A DNA stretch of 64,000 bases from Marivirga aurantiaca (GCF_016679925.1 NZ_JAEQBW010000003.1:310001-374000), one strand, 5' to 3'. Positions 7,372 through 15,514 are shown, numbered from the stretch's first letter. Notes: generated by a model not told the origin, from the sequence alone. Program-made: numbers and translations.

Positions 7372-8208
7372 ATGAATACTTACGCTGACAAAACGAAAGA
7401 GAATAAAAGTCAATCGGTTTCTGCCGTGAACTCGCAGATTCAGAGCAGCAGTGAGTCTACTTTTCAGTTTGTAGATAATAGACCTGAAGCTGCTCAACTT
7501 CGGAAGTTACAAACTTTGATGAAGCCCAATATCGAAAATAATTCAAGTAGAGTAACTCAATTAACTCGTATGCTCCAAGTACAAAAAATCCCTGATGAAG
7601 AAGACAAGAAACTGTTTAAACAAGGTCTTAAGAAATTTGGGGCTACCCAGATAGTAAATTATACAAAACGTGATCCAACTATTAAAGATGATGAGACCAT
7701 AATCCTGGTTGCGCATGGAAACACTAATGAAGTTGGTGATGAAGAAGATCAAGAAGGTAGTTTAAGTTATAAACCAGATGAAATTGCTAGGATGTTAAAT
7801 ACTATTGTTCCTGATACTTGGCATGGTGAATTCATACTAAGGTCATGCGATGCAGCGGTTACACCAGTTGGCGGAAGTTCATTTCTTCAAAGAGTAAGAG
7901 AAAGCTTCCTACAATTACGACCACACCATCAAGGTGTCATGAGTGGGCCAGCGGGCACCATAGATTATAAAATGACTCAGAATGCTAAAGTTTTAATGGA
8001 ACGATTCAAAGGGGACGAAGAAGATAGCCGAGATGTTCCTTATAAATCTGCCATGGTTAAGTTTCATCCTGGAGGGGCCTCTAGTTTTCCTGGTAATCAT
8101 GTTGATGATGATTGGACTAACACCATGTCAAGTAATGAACTTAGAGCATGGTGGAATCGCGCCAAAAGTGGAGAAGGTGTCAGAGTTCAACCCGACCACA
8201 TGAAATAA
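7372..8208 (+). CDS. Putative eCIS cargo: leader plus caspase/CPD-like His-Cys domain
   Basis: The 278 residues open with the leader shared by three genes in the window: a polar Ser/Gln-rich stretch, then [12 protein letters not shown] at about 29-40 and a KLQ segment. There is no signal peptide. The C-terminal part (about 80-278) has ILVAHGN (His115) and LRSCDAA (Cys159) after predicted strands, the order found in the caspase-fold peptidase C80/CPD group, with SSFLQRVRE afterwards. A proteolytic effector or self-processing role is therefore likely but not proven. DUF4157 is absent. The shared leader suggests loading by a contractile injection apparatus encoded elsewhere. The start follows AAAGAAAGAACT, where all three copies agree. 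Confidence 0.55.
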   Translation: MNTYADKTKENKSQSVSAVNSQIQSSSESTFQFVDNRPEAAQLRKLQTLMKPNIENNSSRVTQLTRMLQVQKIPDEEDKKLFKQGLKKFGATQIVNYTKRDPTIKDDETIILVAHGNTNEVGDEEDQEGSLSYKPDEIARMLNTIVPDTWHGEFILRSCDAAVTPVGGSSFLQRVRESFLQLRPHHQGVMSGPAGTIDYKMTQNAKVLMERFKGDEEDSRDVPYKSAMVKFHPGGASSFPGNHVDDDWTNTMSSNELRAWWNRAKSGEGVRVQPDHMK

Positions 8209-8240
8209 GCCACAATACAGAGGAAATTAAAATTAGAAAT

Positions 8241-8249
8241 GCCTATAAC
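8241..8249 (+). repeat. Isolated attC-like left core
   Basis: GCCTATAACA followed by CTGTATGC matches the left end of attC-like site 4 (GCCTATAACAATGTATG at 9848). Directly after it the next cargo-gene upstream module begins, so only the left half is present. Confidence 0.4.
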
Positions 8250-8257
8250 ACTGTATG

Positions 8258-8424
8258 CTATGAATGAATGGAATTTCATCAGTTAGGAAAGTTTGGTGGC
8301 ATTTGCAAAGTCAGCTACAATGTGTAAATTTATTCCGATAGCTGTCGGAATGCTGTGGCTGTGAACGGATGGAAGCTTGGTGCTCATCATAGCAAGCGTT
8401 ACCAAAACCTGAAAAGAAAGAATT
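8258..8424 (+). promoter_or_regulatory. Conserved upstream module of eCIS-type cargo genes, copy 2
   Basis: Nearly identical to 7208-7371 with a few substitutions and one-base differences, including the TTCCGATAGCTGTCGGAA hairpin and the AAAAGAAAGAATTATG ribosome-binding region. Confidence 0.7.
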
Positions 8425-9759
8425 ATGAATACTCACGCTGACAAAGCACAAGAGAATAAAAGCCAATCGGTTGCTGCATCTAGTTCTCAGATACAGAGCA
8501 GCAGTGAGTCTACTTTTCAGTTTGTAGATAATAGACCTGAAGCAGTTGCTCAAAGAAAGCTACAAGAAATGGCTAACAATAGCCCTCAAGCCAAACAAGC
8601 AGCTCAATTGCAGGCAATGGCTGATAACTCTTCTTTGCAACAAAGACAAGCCATCCAAAAGAAAGTAAACAATACAGGCTTACCTGACAACCTAAAATCT
8701 GGGATTGAAAACCTTTCTGGTTATTCAATGGATGACGTAAAGGTGCACCGTAATTCTGATAAACCTGCGCAGTTGCAAGCTCATGCCTATGCACAAGGCA
8801 CTGATATTCATTTAAGTCCGGGGCAAGAAAAACATTTACCTCATGAAGCCTGGCATGTGGTGCAACAAAAGCAAGGACGAGTGAAACCTACCATGCAATT
8901 GAAAGGGAAAGTGAATGTAAATGATGATGCTGGATTAGAAAAAGAGGCGGATGTGATGGGAGCCAAGGCACTTCAGGAAAATTCTAATACCTCGTCCAAA
9001 ATAAGCGATAAATATCTCGAAAATGAAGGAGTTCAGCAATTGATGTCACCATATAAACCCAACAGCTTTAATATTCCAATTGTACAACGCGAGGTGAAGT
9101 TCTATTGGGATCCAAGGATAAATCATTGGGGTGCATTTGAAGATGAACAAGAACCAGTTGGTTATGCCGTTCATAGAACTGGAGAACAAATTGAATTCGA
9201 TTTTACTCGTTGGTACACTGATCAAGTCTATTGGCAATGGTGGCAAGATCAAATGGGCGATGCTCCTGAAGAGTACAGACAGGAGGTGCCTGATGTTGTT
9301 CCAGCTGTTCCAGCTGTACCAGTTGTCGCACCCGAAGAAGAACAAGAAGTAGCAGCTCCTGCTCTTGCGGCAGTTGCTCAAGCGCCAGTTCAGGCAGCTC
9401 TTGTTTTTAATGCTCCCGTCAACATCGAGGGCGGCTATTCTCAAATTACCGCTACAGCTGGGGGAGTAGTTGTAGGTCGCGCTAATTATAGTAGGGGAGC
9501 AACCGCTATTCCAGGAGGGAATGGAGAGACGGGCATCGAACTATCAGAAGTATTTGTTGATCAGAATTATAGAGGTAGTGGTTATAGCACTCAAATCTTA
9601 GAGCATACAATTGGAGTGATTGGTTTTGCAACAACAATATGGCTTGATGCTCAATCACATGGTGGCTTAAATCAAGCTAATCTTTCTAATTGGTATGGAC
9701 GTCATGGGTTTGAAGCTACAGGGCATGGAAGCATCATGAAGACGGTTCCTTTCATGTAA
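8425..9759 (+). CDS. Putative eCIS cargo: leader, DUF4157 and GNAT acetyltransferase domain
   Basis: The 444 residues read as four parts. Residues 1-50 are the shared leader with [10 protein letters not shown]. About 40-80 hold short Gln-rich repeats ([20 protein letters not shown]). About 85-182 are a DUF4157 (eCIS core) domain with HEAWH at 140-144 followed by VVQQ, the zincin-like motif of the family. Then comes a divergent segment with many Trp, a Pro/Ala/Val-rich linker (about 288-325), and a C-terminal GNAT fold with motif A at NYRGSGYS (381-388). The GNAT part would acetylate a target amine and is the likely toxic or modifying unit. DUF4157 proteins are known associates of eCIS loci; no eCIS structural gene is present here. 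Confidence 0.75.
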   Translation: MNTHADKAQENKSQSVAASSSQIQSSSESTFQFVDNRPEAVAQRKLQEMANNSPQAKQAAQLQAMADNSSLQQRQAIQKKVNNTGLPDNLKSGIENLSGYSMDDVKVHRNSDKPAQLQAHAYAQGTDIHLSPGQEKHLPHEAWHVVQQKQGRVKPTMQLKGKVNVNDDAGLEKEADVMGAKALQENSNTSSKISDKYLENEGVQQLMSPYKPNSFNIPIVQREVKFYWDPRINHWGAFEDEQEPVGYAVHRTGEQIEFDFTRWYTDQVYWQWWQDQMGDAPEEYRQEVPDVVPAVPAVPVVAPEEEQEVAAPALAAVAQAPVQAALVFNAPVNIEGGYSQITATAGGVVVGRANYSRGATAIPGGNGETGIELSEVFVDQNYRGSGYSTQILEHTIGVIGFATTIWLDAQSHGGLNQANLSNWYGRHGFEATGHGSIMKTVPFM

Positions 9760-9847
9760 TGGTCTGTCTTATAATTATGCGGCAAATAAAGCCAAGATTA
9801 GATTCTAAAAGGTAGCGAGAGTGAATATGGCTATACAAACAACAAGA

Positions 9848-9903
9848 GCCTATAACAATGTATGTACGGCATTAAAACGACCGTTTATACCAATCGTTAA
9901 CGG
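9848..9903 (+). repeat. attC-like site 4
   Basis: It begins GCCTATAAC and ends ATCGTTAACGG. AACAATGTATGTACGG pairs with CCGTTTATACC..AATCGTT around a loop CATTAAAACGA, with bulges. It is the shortest site of the array. Confidence 0.6.
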
Positions 9904-9933
9904 TCAGGCTAAAAACGATATAATGGAATTGAT

Positions 9934-10287
9934 ATGACACCAAAAGATGTTTTACTAAAATGGATTGACGCATTTAACAAGGCGGATTTAGAAACAATTT
10001 CAGATTTGTATGCTGATAATGCAGTCAACCATCAAGTAGCAAACGACCCCGTTGTTGGCAAACCTGCAATCATGGAAATGTTTAAAGGAGAATTTGAGAC
10101 AGCCGAAATGACGTGTATTCCTGAAAACATATTTGAAGATGGTGAATGGGCAATTTTAGAATGGAAAGACCCAAACGGACTACGTGGGTGCGGATTTTTT
10201 CAGATAAAAAACGATAAGATTGTATTTCAACGTGGCTATTGGGATAAACTCTCATTTTTAAAACTCCACAATTTACCGATTGAATAA
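9934..10287 (+). CDS. SnoaL/NTF2-like small protein
   Basis: A 117-residue cytosolic protein without a signal. The sequence (WIDAFNKADLETISDLYAD, then NHQVANDPVVGK and a FQIKNDKIVFQRGYWD end) is typical of the SnoaL-like branch of the NTF2 fold, in which a cone-shaped barrel binds a small ligand or catalyses a ring or hydration reaction. The precise reaction is unknown. The cassette begins with GTTAACGG at 9896, but the matching right core is missing: after the gene come the direct repeats at 10313 onward, so the downstream end of the cassette appears to have been replaced. Confidence 0.7.
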   Translation: MTPKDVLLKWIDAFNKADLETISDLYADNAVNHQVANDPVVGKPAIMEMFKGEFETAEMTCIPENIFEDGEWAILEWKDPNGLRGCGFFQIKNDKIVFQRGYWDKLSFLKLHNLPIE

Positions 10288-10312
10288 GGATATGAATATT
10301 AAGTTTATTTAT

Positions 10313-10434
10313 CATGTCGGCACCTCAAAGAGGTCAGACATATTTAAGTACTAAAAGAGGTTTGGCTAAGGAATTAAACTGGCTTTGTGCTAACCTGAGA
10401 TGTCTGACGTTTTCAACGTTCCGACATCGGTTGA
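10313..10434. repeat. 120-bp direct repeat E, copy 1
   Basis: Matches 10579-10698 almost exactly. Each copy contains inverted words ATGTCGG..GTCAGACAT and ATGTCTGAC..GTTCCGACAT and so can form hairpins. A further related word (GGTCAGACGGTAGTCAGACC) lies at 10459-10478 between the copies. No coding capacity. Confidence 0.85.
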
Positions 10435-10578
10435 ACATAAAGCCAGTAGATACTTAGGTCAGACGGTAGTCAGACCGGAAATGGGCTATAAAACACTATT
10501 TTCTACAGGGATGGGGTAAAACTTTCCAAATTGCAAGGGATTAGACTATTCAAATGTCTTCAAAAATAATGCATCCTC

Positions 10579-10698
10579 CATGTCGGCACCTCAAAGAGGT
10601 CAGACATATTTAAGTACTAAAAAGGTTGGCTAAGGAATTAAACTGGCTTTGTGGTAATCTGAGATGTCTGACGTTTTCAACGTTCCGACATCGGTTGA
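10579..10698. repeat. 120-bp direct repeat E, copy 2
   Basis: Second copy of 10313-10434, 266 bp downstream in the same orientation, with small deletions (AAAAGG for AAAAGAGG). Confidence 0.85.
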
Positions 10699-10776
10699 AG
10701 CTGAGTGCGGGCTATTCCCTTACAGAAGGGAATTTTTTCATTTAAACCCGTGGTTTAAATATTTCCAACCACCAAA

Positions 10777-10805
10777 AAACCACCAAAGCATGCCTCTGGT
10801 GGTTT
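10777..10805 (+). terminator. Strong hairpin, possible terminator
   Basis: AAACCACCA and TGGTGGTTT form a perfect 9-bp stem around an 11-base loop. Another palindrome (TTTAAACC-CGT-GGTTTAAA, 10741-10759) is just upstream. There is no long T-run after it, so the terminator role is uncertain. Confidence 0.4.
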
Positions 10806-10846
10806 GTTAACAATGTCAGACATTTAGATGCTAGTTATAACTCTCT

Positions 10847-11030
10847 CCCGGGCGAAATTCAGGCTTCCCGGGGCACCTTTGGTGCTTCCCGGGAGCCGGG
10901 AGTACTGTAAATTCACCCGGGACGGGTATATATTCACCCGGGAAAGGTTCCAACTTACCCGGGAAGCCTGCTAACTCTCCCGGGAAGGGTAACATTGAGC
11001 CGGGAGGCTTAACAATTTACCCGGGAGGGT
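10847..11030 (+). repeat. Tandem array of ~21-bp CCCGGG units
   Basis: CCCGGG or GCCGGG starts at 10847, 10867, 10888, 10895, 10916, 10937, 10958, 10979, 10999 and 11020. The steps are 20, 21, 7, 21, 21, 21, 21, 20 and 21. In the + frame the units read as Pro-Gly heptads (PGTGIYS, PGKGSNL, PGKPANS, PGKGNIE), but two or three one-base shifts break the frame and no start codon gives a continuous protein. It is either a decayed heptad-repeat gene or a non-coding array of palindromes spaced two helical turns apart. Confidence 0.85.
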
Positions 11031-11130
11031 TTTTAATCCTGAAATAGCTTTGCAGTGCCCCCTCATTTTCAGAAGATTAATTGAAAAGTAAGATGCCCTT
11101 GGATGTCAGGGGAAATTGCTTTTTTGACAC

Positions 11131-11318
11131 TTTCCCTCATTTTAGTGCAAGAAGTACTACCTACATATAGGTATTTTGCCATGCTATTCGATGAATATTT
11201 AGGGTTTGATGCAGGAATCACTTATGTTCAACACTTTGATTACAGTAACCGGCATAAAGCTGTGTGTAAATGTTGGTAAGCGTTTACACTCGTTGGATGT
11301 TGGTTAATTAAAAATATA
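11131..11318. repeat. Dispersed repeat C, copy 2
   Basis: Same element as 3750-3936, ending 39 bp before the GTTGGC core that starts the next cassette. Includes TACCTACATATAGGTA. Confidence 0.75.
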
Positions 11319-11387
11319 AGGCAAATATGTGTACCGGGAGGTACACTTAGCCGGATGTTGGCCTGAATTATAAAACCACAAGCATAA

Positions 11388-12425
11388 ATGGAAAATAACG
11401 ATACAAAAGTCTTAAACCTCTATCCTATAGATTACCCTTTTGAAACATTGGTTGGAAGGGTCAACTCTAAACCTCCGAAGTTAATCTTGAATCCTGATTT
11501 TCAAAGAAAATACAAATGGGATAAAGAAGGTTGGGAGCGCGCCTCACGCTTCATTGAATCTTGCTTAATGCGAATACCGCTTCCTGCCTGTTATTTTGCT
11601 GAAACTGATGATGGGAAACAACTTGTAATTGATGGAGTGCAGAGGATTACAACAATCAGTAAATTTTTCAATGATGAATTTGCATTGGAAGGGCTATCAA
11701 CATTCAAAGAACTCGAAGGGAAAAAGTTTTCCGAGATTGGAGACTATCAAAATGAATTAGAAAGCACAACAATAAGGTGCATTATTCTTAGGAAAGAAAA
11801 TCCTAAATTCCTTATTCAGGAAATTTTCTCTAGACTTAATCAAGGTGCTGTAAGTCTTTCTAATCAAGAAATTAGACATGCAATATACCAAGGTAAGTTA
11901 GATGATTTGCTTTCAGAGTTAGCTAAAACAAATTTAATCAAGGAGTTTGGAATTGGTCAAAACAGCCAAAGAGAAAAAAACAGTTTGGAAGGAGAAGAAC
12001 AGGTGTTAAGGTTTTTTGCTCTTCAAGAAGACTTAAGTGAGTATCAAGACAAGCTAAATAAGTTTCTTGATAAATACATGGAACAAAATCAAAACCCATC
12101 AGAAGAAAGAATATCTGAGCTAAGGGAGTTGTTTAACTCATCACTTCAACGGGTACTTACTGTATTTGGAGATGAAGCTTTCATAGATGTCAATAAGGAC
12201 AGAAAAAGACAGAGTATGGTTTACTATGACCTTTTGATGTGGAGTTTCTCTGAAAAATCAGATAAGTTTATTGAATTGAATAAATCTGAAATTAGAGAGA
12301 AATTTAAAGAATTATGTGCTAATGAAGAACTTCAAAGAACCTTATCTGGTGGATTACAGAATAAATCATCAATTTTGAAAAGAAGAGAATTGTGGGAAAA
12401 TAAATTGGATGAAATTGATGGCTGA
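11388..12425 (+). CDS. DUF262 (GmrSD N-terminal-like) protein
   Basis: This 345-residue cytosolic protein has the DUF262 hallmarks: NPDFQRKYKWD at 35-45 and DGVQR at 82-86 (family DGQQR), followed by a helical region. DUF262 has a ParB/Srx-like nuclease or NTPase fold and forms the N-half of type IV restriction enzymes such as GmrSD. Here the DUF1524 HNH half is absent and the protein ends in a helical domain. It overlaps the next gene (HEPN-like) by 17 bp, implying translational coupling. The pair fills one cassette between GTTGGC at 11357 and GCCAAC at 13017. A defence or toxin role is inferred from the partner domains. Confidence 0.75.
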   Translation: MENNDTKVLNLYPIDYPFETLVGRVNSKPPKLILNPDFQRKYKWDKEGWERASRFIESCLMRIPLPACYFAETDDGKQLVIDGVQRITTISKFFNDEFALEGLSTFKELEGKKFSEIGDYQNELESTTIRCIILRKENPKFLIQEIFSRLNQGAVSLSNQEIRHAIYQGKLDDLLSELAKTNLIKEFGIGQNSQREKNSLEGEEQVLRFFALQEDLSEYQDKLNKFLDKYMEQNQNPSEERISELRELFNSSLQRVLTVFGDEAFIDVNKDRKRQSMVYYDLLMWSFSEKSDKFIELNKSEIREKFKELCANEELQRTLSGGLQNKSSILKRRELWENKLDEIDG

Positions 12426-13011
12426 ATCAAGTATATATTCTGACTATAGTAGTCAACTTGAGAAGCTAAAAGATATAGTTGACAAAACCAGCACTAAAAG
12501 TGTTATTGAAAGTCCTGATCCCTATTTTGGGGATAACATAAATTTTTTCACAAAATCATTTTTAGTAAATATCTGTGCCTATTTGGAGTCCTTTATCAAG
12601 GATGTAACATTTTCCTGCATAGAAAATATAAACACAAGAATTGAATCAAGTAAAATTCCTCATAACCTCATTCTATGGGATTTGAACTATGACAAGGAGA
12701 TTAAAGAAAAGTCCTACAGCTTCAGTAATTTGAAGGTCCGTATCAAGAAAAAAGATTTAGATGAACATATTTCGGGAAGCCCTTTTAGAACTATAAAGTT
12801 ATTTAGAAATATTGGAATAAATCTTGAAACTAATGCTGACTTTAACAGCTGCAAGGAAAGAATAAATATGATAGTTGTAAAACGGAATAAGATACTTCAT
12901 CACAATGATGATGCGTCAGACATTTCCTTCTCCGACATTATGCAGTACATAGATGAGATTGATAAATACATGAAAACATTAGATAAATGTATTGAAGAAA
13001 TGAAAAAATAA
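12409..13011 (+). CDS. HEPN-like (RiboL-PSP-HEPN / MAE_28990 type) protein
   Basis: The 200-residue, almost wholly helical protein has a HEPN RNase motif Rx4H at 159-164 (RNKILH, followed by HN), in the usual place before the last helices. An upstream helix with YLESFIKDV (about 58-66) fits the RiboL-PSP-HEPN pattern. HEPN domains with this motif are metal-independent RNases in toxin-antitoxin and abortive-infection systems. It starts inside the end of the DUF262 gene; ATG at 12418 is an alternative start with an 8-bp overlap. The two products probably work together. Confidence 0.7.
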   Translation: MKLMAESSIYSDYSSQLEKLKDIVDKTSTKSVIESPDPYFGDNINFFTKSFLVNICAYLESFIKDVTFSCIENINTRIESSKIPHNLILWDLNYDKEIKEKSYSFSNLKVRIKKKDLDEHISGSPFRTIKLFRNIGINLETNADFNSCKERINMIVVKRNKILHHNDDASDISFSDIMQYIDEIDKYMKTLDKCIEEMKK

Positions 13012-13014
13012 CAG

Positions 13015-13149
13015 ATGCCAACACGAGGTTAAAAACAATGGCGGTTATGCAGTTAATGGAAATATTATAGCTTTTTGCTACCTTTATCAAGGGCGGAAAG
13101 TGAAGTGCTATTAATCCGCCAAAGTTTTTTAGCCATATCGTTGTGGCAC
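13015..13149 (+). repeat. attC-like site 5
   Basis: It begins ATGCCAACACGAGGTT, where GCCAAC complements the cassette start GTTGGC at 11357, and ends ATCGTTGTGGCAC. AAAAACAATGGCGG pairs with CCGCCAAAGTTTTTT, and CAACACGAGGTT pairs with AGCCATATCGTTGTG. It is closely related to attC-like site 2. Confidence 0.7.
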
Positions 13150-13161
13150 ATATAAAAAAAG

Positions 13162-13659
13162 ATGACGAATAAGATTTGGTATGAAATGACTAACATAAAG
13201 TACGGAGAAATTTATCTGACTAAATATCTCGGACTTCAACGTACTTTGAAAAAAGTATTTCAAATTTTGACACTTATCGTCTCTTTGAGTGGAATACTCG
13301 GATGGAAATATTTTGAGGATTATGTTTGGATTGCTTTTATTCTTATAGCTATTGTTCAGCTTTTGTTGCTTATTGAGAATCAAATAATCCGTTCCGATAA
13401 AGAAATTGAGGAGATTTCTAATTTGAGAATGATGTACACAAGATATTTCAATAAACTTGAACGCCTTTGGACTAAATATCACTACGACCAAATAAAAGAC
13501 AATAAGGCAATGGATAAATATTTCGAGCTTCGACAGTCCGATTGGGAGAATATCGAAGAACTTGATTGCAAATTGAGTATCAAGCGATATAAAAAACTGA
13601 TTGAACATACAGAAATTGAAACAAATCATTATTTAAATAAATATCATATCAATGGCTAA
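13162..13659 (+). CDS. Hypothetical membrane protein of a cassette
   Basis: An unrecognised 165-residue protein. After about 35 polar residues there is a hydrophobic stretch of two closely spaced membrane helices (about 36-54 and 60-77), then a soluble helical tail rich in charged residues that may be a coiled coil (KEIEEISNLRMMYTRYFNKL). The tail should be cytoplasmic. It overlaps by 8 bp a small Pro-rich gene, so the two are probably translated together. The cassette starts GTTGTGGCACAT at 13140 and ends ACGTGCCAACAAC at 13891; the two are complementary apart from one inserted base. Confidence 0.6.
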   Translation: MTNKIWYEMTNIKYGEIYLTKYLGLQRTLKKVFQILTLIVSLSGILGWKYFEDYVWIAFILIAIVQLLLLIENQIIRSDKEIEEISNLRMMYTRYFNKLERLWTKYHYDQIKDNKAMDKYFELRQSDWENIEELDCKLSIKRYKKLIEHTEIETNHYLNKYHING

Positions 13660-13786
13660 ACAAGAGAGACCAAGCAAACCTCAAGGAATACCGAGAAATA
13701 ATCCAGGAGGCGGAGAACCAAAACCAAAAGGGCAAGTCCCTTCAATGAGAAATCCACCACCACCTCCACCAAAGAAAAAAGACTAA
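13652..13786 (+). CDS. Small proline-rich protein, 44 residues
   Basis: ATGGCTAAAC starts inside the stop region of the previous gene and the frame runs 44 codons. The product is basic and Pro/Lys/Gly-rich, with PQGIPRNNPGGGEPKPKG and a terminal PPPPPPKKKD, so it should be unstructured. No family is recognised. The 8-bp overlap with the membrane protein gene and its place within the same cassette argue that it is real. It might be a ligand or regulator of its partner; that is a guess. Confidence 0.5.
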   Translation: MAKQERPSKPQGIPRNNPGGGEPKPKGQVPSMRNPPPPPPKKKD

Positions 13787-13890
13787 GGCGGGCTTGGCGG
13801 ATTTTGCATTCTCGGAACACCAAATTCAGATTTACACCTTTGACAGGTTCGATTATCTGAAATTCAATGACCGAAGAAAAAACAAAAAAT

Positions 13891-14029
13891 ACGTGCCAAC
13901 AACGGGTATTGCAAATGCGGGTTTATGTCTTAAATTCATAGTTTCTCGTATTTAATTAAAGTTATTGCGGGCTGACAGTTACGAGTTTCAAAATCCCGTA
14001 CTTGCCATAGCCCAGATCGCTATATGCTA
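13891..14029 (+). repeat. attC-like site 6
   Basis: It begins ACGTGCCAACAACGGG and ends ATCGCTATATGCTA. AACGGGTATTGCAAATGCGGG pairs with CCCGTACTTGCCATAGCCC, with bulges. The expected GTT core at the right end reads GCT (14019), a mutated core. Confidence 0.6.
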
Positions 14030-14061
14030 TTTGAAGCCGATACATAAACAGAAATCGAAGT

Positions 14062-14712
14062 ATGGAAAAAGGACTTTTTGAAAAGATATTTATGGGCAAT
14101 TTGAATAAGAATTTTCAAAGCCGTTCCAAATATTTTGATTTTGAATTTTATGTATTTAGTGAATTAGGAGGAATTGTATTTGAAATCAACAAATGCTTAA
14201 TTCTCGAATTTCACAGAGCTTCAATCACTTTGACGAATAATTTGCTTGAAAGACTTTTAAAACTATCATTAATTTATGACGAAGCTGGGATTGGACCAAA
14301 ACCTGTTGAAGACTGGGGTGCTACTTTTGCGGGACCGAATAAAAAATACAGTTCAATTTCATTAGGAAACTCGATTGAAAAATGTAAGAAACTTGACTTA
14401 GTAACAGAAAAGGAGAAAGCATTTCTTTTCGACACAATTCGAGAATTAATGAGAAACGGTTTCTCTCACGCAGACTCAAGTAAAATTTTAAATGGAATAC
14501 CTGACGAAACGACAATGTTTCAAGGCAGTTTTTCAAACCCGACAGAAATTAAACCTGTGACGGTAAACCAGAAAATAATTCCGTTTATGCAGGCAGTACA
14601 TATTGAGAATTTCGCAAAAGAAAATGCTGCGAACTATTTCGACTACGTATTTGAACTAATAAAAAAAATAGACCAACGACTAATTGACAGAAATAAAAAA
14701 ACTAGCATATGA
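14062..14712 (+). CDS. Hypothetical helical cassette protein
   Basis: I do not recognise this 216-residue soluble protein. It is mainly helical. The middle (LLERLLKLSLIYDEAG at about 68-83) and a later helix with RNGFSHAD (about 132-139) recall the general layout of HEPN/DUF4145-like proteins, but the catalytic Rx4-6H spacing is not clearly met, so I leave the function open. It is the only gene of its cassette (GCTATATGCTA at 14019, TAGCATATGAC at 14703; 9 of 11 bases complementary), and its stop codon overlaps the right core. Confidence 0.5.
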   Translation: MEKGLFEKIFMGNLNKNFQSRSKYFDFEFYVFSELGGIVFEINKCLILEFHRASITLTNNLLERLLKLSLIYDEAGIGPKPVEDWGATFAGPNKKYSSISLGNSIEKCKKLDLVTEKEKAFLFDTIRELMRNGFSHADSSKILNGIPDETTMFQGSFSNPTEIKPVTVNQKIIPFMQAVHIENFAKENAANYFDYVFELIKKIDQRLIDRNKKTSI

Positions 14713-14840
14713 CAGCAGCGACTCCAAAGTGGCGGTTCAGTGGTTAAATCAAGCTTTATGCTTCTATCAAAGTTTCTGCTTGGCTGACAGTGAAGTGCTT
14801 CGAAATCGGTACCTTCGGGTAGCTGCAAACCGTTATATTC
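14703..14840 (+). repeat. attC-like site 7
   Basis: It begins TAGCATATGACAGCAGCG and ends ACCGTTATATTC. GCAGCGACTCCAAAG can pair with CTTCGGGTAGCTGC through G-T pairs; the stem is weaker than in other sites. Confidence 0.45.
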
Positions 14841-14848
14841 AATAACCT

Positions 14849-15514
14849 ATGAAAACTATTCTCATTGCCTTACTTTTTATAGTCCCTTTATTAGGAAGAG
14901 CACAGTTTAGTTTTGAACCCAATTCTGACACAACAATATTCGATACTCCGCAAGATACTTCAGCTATATTTCAATACAAATTTATAGTGGCTAGTGCTTG
15001 GCACTTTTCTTCATACCTTGAGCTTACTTATAATCAAGATAGCACTTGGAGCTATAGCCGTACTGTTATCAGTAACATTGATAGTAAGCGAATTGAACTC
15101 CCACCCATCGATCCGCCTGTTAATGTAGATAAACTATGGAAGGAATTGATCAATGTAGAATTCTTAAATTTAAAAACAGAGGATGAGATCACTTATATAG
15201 TAACTAAAGACGGGAAGTACGTTGAACTACCTTTTGAAAAGTACCAAATGATGGGAGCTACTGATATGTCAAATTATGTATCTGAATTTTATAGTAAATT
15301 AGGCATCAGAACAATTATGCACTACGCCCCTATCGAAATGATGAGTAAGCTCCATCAATCTGATCAAACGTGGTATGTTCCTGAATTATATAAAGCAACC
15401 TTCTGCTACACACTAATACAGAACAAATTTCATTTTACAGATTATAGAAATGCATTCGCTGAATATTTTAAATCAATTAATGAAGATAAGTCGAAGAGAA
15501 AAAAAAGAAGATGA
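14849..15514 (+). CDS. Exported hypothetical protein
   Basis: A protein of 221 residues with a clear signal peptide (1-18, ending GRAQ) and no recognised domain. The mature part alternates short beta-strands and polar loops up to about 140 (NQDSTWSYSRT, ELPPIDPPVNVDKLW), then becomes helical, ending in a very basic KSKRKKRR tail. It is probably periplasmic. It starts 9 bp after the GTTATATTC core of its cassette. The right core (AGTGTTTAAC near 15541) complements the left one only over GTTA. Confidence 0.5.
   Translation: MKTILIALLFIVPLLGRAQFSFEPNSDTTIFDTPQDTSAIFQYKFIVASAWHFSSYLELTYNQDSTWSYSRTVISNIDSKRIELPPIDPPVNVDKLWKELINVEFLNLKTEDEITYIVTKDGKYVELPFEKYQMMGATDMSNYVSEFYSKLGIRTIMHYAPIEMMSKLHQSDQTWYVPELYKATFCYTLIQNKFHFTDYRNAFAEYFKSINEDKSKRKKRR

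Noticed and set aside
7276..7497. Open frame on the minus strand across the cargo-gene upstream module, repeated at 8311 and 19523
   Set aside because: It is conserved only because the DNA of the module is conserved on the other strand; it covers both non-coding and coding parts and has no family likeness.
10313..10698. Two spaced repeats considered as a CRISPR array
   Set aside because: Only two units of 120 bp with a 144-bp spacer and internal palindromes; no further repeats and no cas genes.
10847..11030. CCCGGG array considered as a CRISPR or a bona fide coding gene
   Set aside because: The 21-bp unit is too short for repeat plus spacer, and the frame is broken at two places without a start codon.
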